Source: Ursus arctos
Taxonomy: Eukaryota > Chordata > Mammalia > Carnivora > Ursidae
NCBI RefSeq assembly: GCF_023065955.2
Contig: NW_026623050.1
Span: forward strand, 24,014,501-24,078,500
Direction: 5' to 3'
DNA length: 64,000 nucleotides
The notes below the pieces were generated by a model. The model saw nothing but the letters and a program-made list of their open reading frames with translations, was not told where the DNA came from and did not search any database. This document shows, piece by piece, positions 57,610 through 64,000 of the stretch (position 1 is the stretch's first letter; the number at the start of each line of letters is the position of its first letter). The position numbers and the translations under genes were made by a program.

Positions 57610-60555
57610 TAAAGTCATTAACGTTGCAAAAATATGATGTGCAACAAATCAGGACACAAGTTACTGTATTCCTAACAAGTCAAAGGAAAAATATTACACC
57701 TCCTTAGTAAATCACGGCCAAACCTATTATTTCTTACAGGGATCACATCAACATCTTGCACACACAGTCATCAGAACTAAATTTCACACACTGTAAAATG
57801 ACAGCACCAAGGCTACGCAACATCAACTGAATGGTAGTGAAATGATCACAGCACACTGTGTCTAAATGGCAGCCCGTGAACTTACATTAAGAAAAATATT
57901 TCAATTTTTGAAATCTGTATCAAAGTGTGTAGGTGTCTAACTCACTCTGAATTGTGTTCTATGTGAATAGTGTCCTATGGACTGTGCAAGTCAGTGGTCC
58001 TGAACACACCTCCAACATTTGCTAGCTAGGTTTATGTAAATAAATGGTTTAAGGGGCAGAACTTTTAAAAGTGCAGTGGAATAGCTAATTAGTATTATTT
58101 TCCAAGTTCCTCCTTAGCCACACTGATTGTGAAAACACAAAGATTCCAAAATGTAAATGTTTTAACCTCTTGTACAATGTCTTACAAGATAGAATCAGAC
58201 AGCTATACGAAGCAAGCAGCTCAATGCAATTCTTTATCAATCTGAAAGCTTAATTAAACCCTGGATTTTCATCAGGTGTTTAAGTGCTTTATGTGAACTT
58301 TTCATAGTATTCTTAAAAGTAATTCTCCAAACATAAGAAATTAAGTAGATCTATCATAAACAGTTGCAACAAAGTAACAGCTACGTTCAAATTTTAGTGT
58401 CAGTCGTTATGTCCAACACAATACTTATTTTCAAGTACCATTTGGAACTTGAAAAGAAAGTTACTTTACTGGGACTCACCACTGATCTGATTCTAATTTC
58501 ATTTGGAATCTTGGGACTAGGGAAGAGGTGAGTGAAAGGATCCCTAGGTAATTCTTCTGTACTATTAGAACACTGAGCAGAAAATCTCCCACTTCCCTAA
58601 CCAGCTGACCTTCTCAGGTGAGGCTAAATTCTTCATGCTTTCTCCCAGCGACTCAAATCACACAATTCCTGTTCCCTGTGACAAGGATAAACTCTAACAG
58701 AATATTTGGTCTAATAATAAGCACATTAACTCCTCTATTCCTTCCTTTTGAGGTTTGTGATCCATTTCTCAAATGTCTAAATATTCAAAAAAATAAGAAA
58801 ACATGATGGAACGGATTAGCAAATTTCTATTTTCAGCCTATCTTCTCCCTTCTGATTGAGCAATGTTAGCAATTTTCCACATATAACACGGGAAAAAGGA
58901 CAAAGCTACTGTCACCTTATATCCATACCTTTACTGATCTCAACAAGAAATTGGCCTATTCTAACCAATAATATCCGCTAATTTACCTCTCAATTGAAGA
59001 AATCTAAAAAAGCCACTTCTGCACTAAATCAAACACTTCCAAATTCCCTGAGCACTCACATAAAAACAAGCAAATAGTAACACTATAGTCATCGACAAGA
59101 AATCTCTATCAAAAACAGAACCTTTACCTTAAATTCTGAAGTTTTAGTTGAAGAAATTCTAGCTACTGATATCTACTTACCGATCAGCAAATTTCAGTAT
59201 TCAGTGCAGTCACTAAATAGTGCTGTCCACTTTGGAAGACTACATTGTTTACCATGTTTCATAAAATATGAAAAATAACCTAGTCCTAAACTTGAATCTG
59301 AGCAGTGTAATTGCTGACCCTCTCTGTACAAACTTGCTTGTGTATGAAGAGACAAAACAGAGGAAAATACAAATTCTCATTATAGGTATTATCAGCTTTT
59401 GCCCTCTTCACTCCAGTCTTAATTCACATATTGTGTGTGAAGCCTGTAGGTTTTCCCGTTGGATACAAGAAAGCCTCTTACATGGTGCAAAGAGCTGCCA
59501 TACACAGTACTTCCCTTGACACATTCAGTGACATCCGAGATAAAAGCTCCTCTTTGCCCTTTAGAGTTCTTTCTCTTACTTCCTTGTTTGGTTATCTTCC
59601 TTTCAAACTACCCCACCAGGCTCTCCTTAGGATCCTATCCTCCCCATGCCCCACTTGAGTTAAAGGCTATTAAGCTTCAAGTGGGGGGCCAATATAGCAT
59701 TTTCCTTGGTGCTACTTAGGAATCTGTCCAAGCAGAACACAACCAAATTCCTTTATATGAGAAACTTTTGATTAAAAAGAGACACTCGGATCCCACGTAT
59801 AACAAAATACAGTGACAAAAATCAAATTAAACAAGTTAAGTTAGATCCATGACCCCAGCAGAAAGGTAAAATACTACATTTTACGTACTTTCATTTCAAC
59901 CAGCCCTGGAAAATTAAAATTGAATGATATGGGGGGAATGTCACATAGTGACAAATTACAAATAACAAACTTGCTAAGTGCTTTTCCTCTAACCTACTAG
60001 TTACGATCTCATGCCTTCTAGTTATGAAACATTTATTACGGGGCATGTCCCTGTACCAGATTCCATTAAGGTGTAGGTCAGAGCAGGTGTCTTTTAATCC
60101 AACGATTCACAGCACATCCCTTTCATAATATCCCGAGTATTAACACTGTTCCCTCTGAATTTTCACGTTCTAATAGATTAAGGGTTACTTGTACTTTAAA
60201 AAAATATTAACGAAAATGTGCCACTTCTGCAACAAGTTGTATCTACAGTTAGGAACCATGCTTGCAAAAGCGAAAGTGAATAAGCACAATAAACTGTTGA
60301 ACCTGAAGAACCGTGTGCTTCACGTGGAGGAAAGCCACCTATTTAAAAAGCTCGGCAAATTGTCAACAGAATGAAGACTTACAGATGAAAGGCTATGAAA
60401 GTGCTCTACGTAGACTCTAATCATAATTACATGCAGTGACCCTTTACTCAGAATTCTCGTATGCTAAATTCAGAAGGAATGCCTCAGTTGTTACTGTCAG
60501 TTTGTTTCCGACACAAACTGTCTCTGAGCTTTGAGCAAGCGATAATGGTTTGGGC

Positions 60556-60561
60556 TTTATT
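60556..60561 (-). terminator. BNIP2: Possible proximal poly(A) signal of BNIP2
   Basis: AATAAA on the minus strand ('GGCAAATAAAGCCC'), with a GU-rich 'GTTTGTGTCGG' about 40 nt further on. Use would give a 3' UTR of about 1.7 kb. Confidence 0.4.
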
Positions 60562-61468
60562 TGCCAGGATGACATTAGTTTAGGATCTGCCCACGCCTGC
60601 TGGATCCAAGTTAAGTCAGAAGGCTGCTGAGGAACAGCTCGTCCTGGGAATCCTCCAGCAACTCCCATAATTGGACTTAGGTTAGCATGCCAAGTTTATA
60701 ACTGAGGAGGACAAAAAGTAAAGGAAAATTTTCTTTTGTAACAGAAACTTTATATAAAAAATGGCAATGGTAAAAGCCACACGTGTGTTCAGTCTGGGAC
60801 AGAATAAGTCCTAAAAGCTTAGCTCTCATCTGCTTCAATTTTGCTATTCTGGGACATTCATTTGTAAATTACCTTATAGGAAGGGCTGGGGTGTGGTAGT
60901 ACCCTCAAACTTGGAGGATCCTAATTTTTCCACATGTGTATGAGTCACACAAGCATATGACACAGTTATCAGACCAATCTGTTGTTTTAGGATGATTCTG
61001 TGGGTAACTAAGTTCTGTCTGGGCACCTCAGGACAATGTATGTCAATGTAGAGTCAAGGTATTTACCAAATTAAACACAAAGCTGATATGCTTATATCAA
61101 ATGTCGTCCAAAACAGCATAATATAATGATGCTCTAAGACTTAAAAAATAACTTAATTTACAGTACTGTCAACATGATTCAACAGAAAATGTGAATATAC
61201 ACAAATCTGATTAGGTCACACACCTACCTACTATCAAGTTTAAGAAGTATTTTGGTAAAGTGCCCACATTGAGAGCAGTTAAAAAAGCAGCCCCTATTTT
61301 CTACAGAAAAACAGTGACAGTGAGTCACTCCTCACGGTCTCTGACTACTACACGGCACTCACAAATTCTGGAGAGTGATACCCTGGCCACACAGCTTATT
61401 TCACATTAGTGAACAGACCAAAAATTTTTATAAAGTTCTGACTTTTGGCCAGAAGATAAAATGTCCCA

Positions 61469-61484
61469 TATATACATATATACA
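61469..61484 (-). promoter_or_regulatory. Tandem Pumilio response elements in the BNIP2 3' UTR
   Basis: The minus strand carries TGTATATA twice, back to back with no spacer, each an exact match to the PUM consensus UGUANAUA. They lie about 740 nt after the BNIP2 stop. PUM1/2 binding at such sites is known to repress or destabilise mRNAs; activity here is inferred. Confidence 0.5.
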
Positions 61485-62219
61485 AACCCCACTTCTTGGC
61501 CTCTTAAATTCTCTAGTTCTAAAAATGGCTTTTTAACTTGTCTTTAAAAGTTTAAAAAGGAAAGTGTGCAATACACTTGTATTTGCGCTTCTGAATTAAG
61601 AAACGGTATTAAATGAGAAAAAAAAGCAGCTTAGGATAGTATTAATCTACTCAGACTACATACATGACCTTTGGGTATTCATGAGAACCAGTTTAACTGT
61701 CCCTCACCTTAGGGGCAACTCTGTTTTCTAAGTTACCCAGGAAATGTATCTAACCATTTACAAAAACAAAAATTCAAACATGCACTTTACAAATCATGGC
61801 CTTATTTACCTGCACATTCTTCCACAAGACAGGTATACATTAAAAAATATTGCTCAGAAACATAAAAATATATATTATCTCTTTCCTTTACCATTTAGGC
61901 ATATAAATAGTTGACTGAAGATGATGCATCATTCAACAAACAAACGCTAAACTGCTTTATATAAAGTGTGGTTCTCTGCTATTTAGCAATATAACATATA
62001 AAAGGATTACAATATAATTAGCTAATAAAGAGCTAAATTCAAGAGATTTGCAAACCAATACAGCAGTGAACAGTCCCTTATACAAAAGTCCATTAAGGAA
62101 GAGTCAAGTCAATTTTGTAACAGGTTACATAAAAATCAGGGCCAATAATGCATTATAAATGCAAAAAAGAGCACTGCTTCATCAGCACATTCTTGTCTTG
62201 TTTGGACTAGATGCCAAAC

Positions 62220-62271
62220 TTACTGTTCACTTTTCGGTTCATCTTGTTTTCCATTAAGCTCTTGATCAACT
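62220..62271 (-). CDS. BNIP2: BNIP2: last coding exon (C-terminal 16 residues; rest lies outside the window)
   Basis: BNIP2 is a BCH (BNIP2 and Cdc42GAP homology) domain adaptor that binds Cdc42 and its GAP and was isolated as a BCL2/E1B-19K-interacting protein. The minus strand has acceptor 'attaaacag|A', which completes a split codon, then VDQELNGKQDEPKSEQ and TAA at 62222-62220. The human C-terminus as I recall it is nearly identical. The BCH domain itself is encoded upstream beyond position 64000. Position directly behind GTF2A2 on the same strand agrees with mammalian synteny. Confidence 0.92.
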
Positions 62272-64000
62272 CTGTTTAATGAAAAACAATATAGATAATA
62301 AGACACTAGCAACTAAACAATCTTCTTTCTAAAAATTGTGACTACTTTTAGCATAGAATATTATTCTGTTAAAAACAAAGCTTTGCAAAGAAGCAGACAT
62401 AGTAAAAAGGTTACCAAACATTTCCCCAACCAGGAAAGATAATTTTTAAAGACAAGAGGACACTGGCAAGAAATGTGACTGCTGTTTCTTTAAAGATTAT
62501 AAAATACTTTACATACAAATGCCCACAAGCTTTATTAAAAGTTCACATTTTAACAGGCATATTCAAGTCTTGAACTGTAGCAGGGCTGGGACCTAAGCGA
62601 TGGGGAGCGGCAGGAAAAACTCCCTCAAAAATGATTTTGTTAACCGGAATGCTGAAGTGCCACTAATGCCACCAACTGATGAATGCTTTTAAATTCAGTG
62701 GTACATATGCATATTGCAGAAACTGTTCGCCAAAATTTATTGGTATACGGAGAATATAAATGCCTTTCACTTATTTTGATAGAAGCCATCAAATTTAATA
62801 ATTGGAAATATCTAGATTGGGTTAAAAATAGAACTGGATTAGCGGTGGGTTGTGGAGAGATCGTATCAAAATTTTGGCAAGTGGGCATTAGAAGAATTAT
62901 GTAATTACAACACAATTACAAACAACACTTTAAAGATAATGTACAACAGTCTATTACTATTATATTCATACCCGTTTGCATTACTGATGGAAAGGAGTTT
63001 AAAACAATTTGGTGTAATATATGATACTTTTCACACTTGTTTCCGTTACTATGACCAGCACCACCCATGACTAGGATCACCTCAACATTATGAATGAGAC
63101 CCAAAAGTCTTGGTCTGTGGTAGAGCCAGATTAATAAGATTTAGAAACATTTTTTAGCCTGGTATCAAAACTATGAGAGGTATATAGTCTCGATAAGGCA
63201 TGCAATATACATCCAGTCTTTTCAACATCTGAACTATGTCGAAAATTACTTTATTTTTAAACTACATCCCAACATTTTAACAACTGCAATCTCTCTGGCC
63301 ACACTTGCACTGAGTGGTTTGAAAGAAACATCTACAACATTTAAAACTACTTTGCTTGTACACTCAGCTTTGAATCCTCCTTATTCCCAGTACTCATTAT
63401 TAGAGATTTCACCTTAAGTAAGCTCCTCCACACAGAGCCTCGGTTACATTTCTAAAAATATGCTCCTTTATTTTTAAAACTTAAACGTCACCACTTTCAA
63501 GCTGACAAGGATTATTTTTTAAGACTAACAAACTTTGTGCAAAAACTAAGAAGTGTCTGAAAGATATATGTAATGATTCTACCACAAACAAAACAAAAGT
63601 AAAAAAAGAAGGAAAAAATCAAGATAAAATAGTATTGGTAGGTCATCAAACAATATATTTAAATAAAAAGTATAGTTCCACTATTTTTCTGATGCCTGAA
63701 TTCCAGGTAATTAAAAACTCAGAACTTTGTAAAAAGGAACAATACAGATTTTATCAACAAAAGCAATTCATTTTGAAATCCATGAAGCAGCTGGCTTCAT
63801 TATACAATTATATTTTTAATTTCAGTTATCTATCTGGCAAGTGTACACCAGTGTCTAGAAAGGAAAAAGAGTAGCAATATCTCAAATTACCATCCACATT
63901 TCTATGTTAAAATGCTTGTTAAACTGTTAAGAGTCAAATAAAAATGTAAAGCTATGATCCCATCACATGGTCAACTGAATTCTGGCTCATCAACAAAGCC
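62272..64000 (-). other. BNIP2: Last intron of BNIP2 (partial)
   Basis: AT-rich sequence upstream of the final BNIP2 acceptor. I saw no further BNIP2 exon and no clear repeat up to the window edge. Short frames here carry no recognisable domain. Confidence 0.7.

Larger units (their letters stand above)
57585..62219 (-). other. BNIP2: Long BNIP2 3' UTR
   Basis: About 4.6 kb of AT-rich sequence lies between the BNIP2 stop and a strong distal poly(A) signal. It contains no recognisable SINE, L1 or other repeat, in sharp contrast to the intergenic and intronic DNA elsewhere in the window. That is the expected signature of a constrained, continuously transcribed 3' UTR. Proximal hexamers at about 60556-60561 and 60026-60031 could yield shorter forms. 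Short open frames inside it (for example 59268-59519 and 60444-60668) resemble no known protein. Confidence 0.75.

Noticed and set aside
62640..62915. 91-codon minus-strand frame in the BNIP2 intron
   Set aside because: No similarity to BNIP2 and no bounding splice sites; overlapping plus-strand frames are equally open.
63965..64000. Possible further BNIP2 exon at the window edge (minus strand reads GFVDEPEFS then stop)
   Set aside because: Does not match the BNIP2 protein as I know it and shows no splice signals within view.
1..64000. CRISPR arrays, bacterial operons, defence systems or integrated phage
   Set aside because: Introns, SINEs, LINEs, CpG island and polyadenylation signals identify vertebrate nuclear DNA. 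No regularly spaced direct repeats with unique spacers were seen.

Overview
This is a piece of a mammalian nuclear genome, almost certainly from a carnivoran. About twenty tRNA-Lys-derived Can-SINEs share the carnivoran 'GCGCCTGGGTGGCTCAG' head and CT-rich, A-tailed end. They sit among carnivore-type L1 3' ends and older mammalian repeats (L2, MIR, L1M, Tigger, hAT/MER5A, MLT1-type LTR). The SINEs resemble the general carnivoran type rather than the dog-specific SINEC_Cf subfamily. A non-canid caniform (mustelid, pinniped or similar) is my guess; the species is not decided by the window.

Three protein-coding genes are present, in the order of human 15q22.2. (1) GCNT3, plus strand, has an intact single-exon reading frame at 17237-18553. 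It encodes the 438-residue mucin-type core 2/core 4 beta-1,6-GlcNAc-transferase, and a poly(A) signal lies near 18978. (2) GTF2A2, minus strand, encodes the small (gamma) subunit of TFIIA. I reconstructed its four coding exons (45094-45023, 44316-44212, 39471-39345, 37211-37186), which join to exactly 109 codons with consensus splice sites. Its first, non-coding exon and promoter lie in a CpG island at about 56110-56790. (3) BNIP2, minus strand, is represented only by its last coding exon (62271-62220) and a repeat-poor 3' UTR of about 4.6 kb, ending at a strong poly(A) signal at 57604-57609. More upstream BNIP2 exons must lie beyond position 64000.

Layout: 1-16700 is gene-free and repeat-rich, with an L1 block at 305-4180. 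GCNT3 follows at about 17.2-19.0 kb. A gap of about 18 kb between the convergent 3' ends of GCNT3 and GTF2A2 holds L2, L1M, Tigger, MLT1 and Can-SINE insertions, including a four-level nest at 21.2-25.1 kb. GTF2A2 spans about 36.9-56.6 kb. Its first intron (about 11.4 kb) carries L2 copies and about 7 kb of plus-oriented L1, antisense to the gene. Only about 1 kb separates the GTF2A2 promoter from the BNIP2 3' end.

The three genes do not form one pathway: a Golgi glycosyltransferase, a general transcription factor and a BCH-domain signalling protein are neighbours by conserved synteny. I found no bacterial-style system, CRISPR array or novel multi-gene cassette. The notable observations concern transcript structure, regulatory motifs and transposon archaeology. 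All reading was by eye; element boundaries are approximate, usually within 5-20 bp, and repeat family names come from recalled consensus features.
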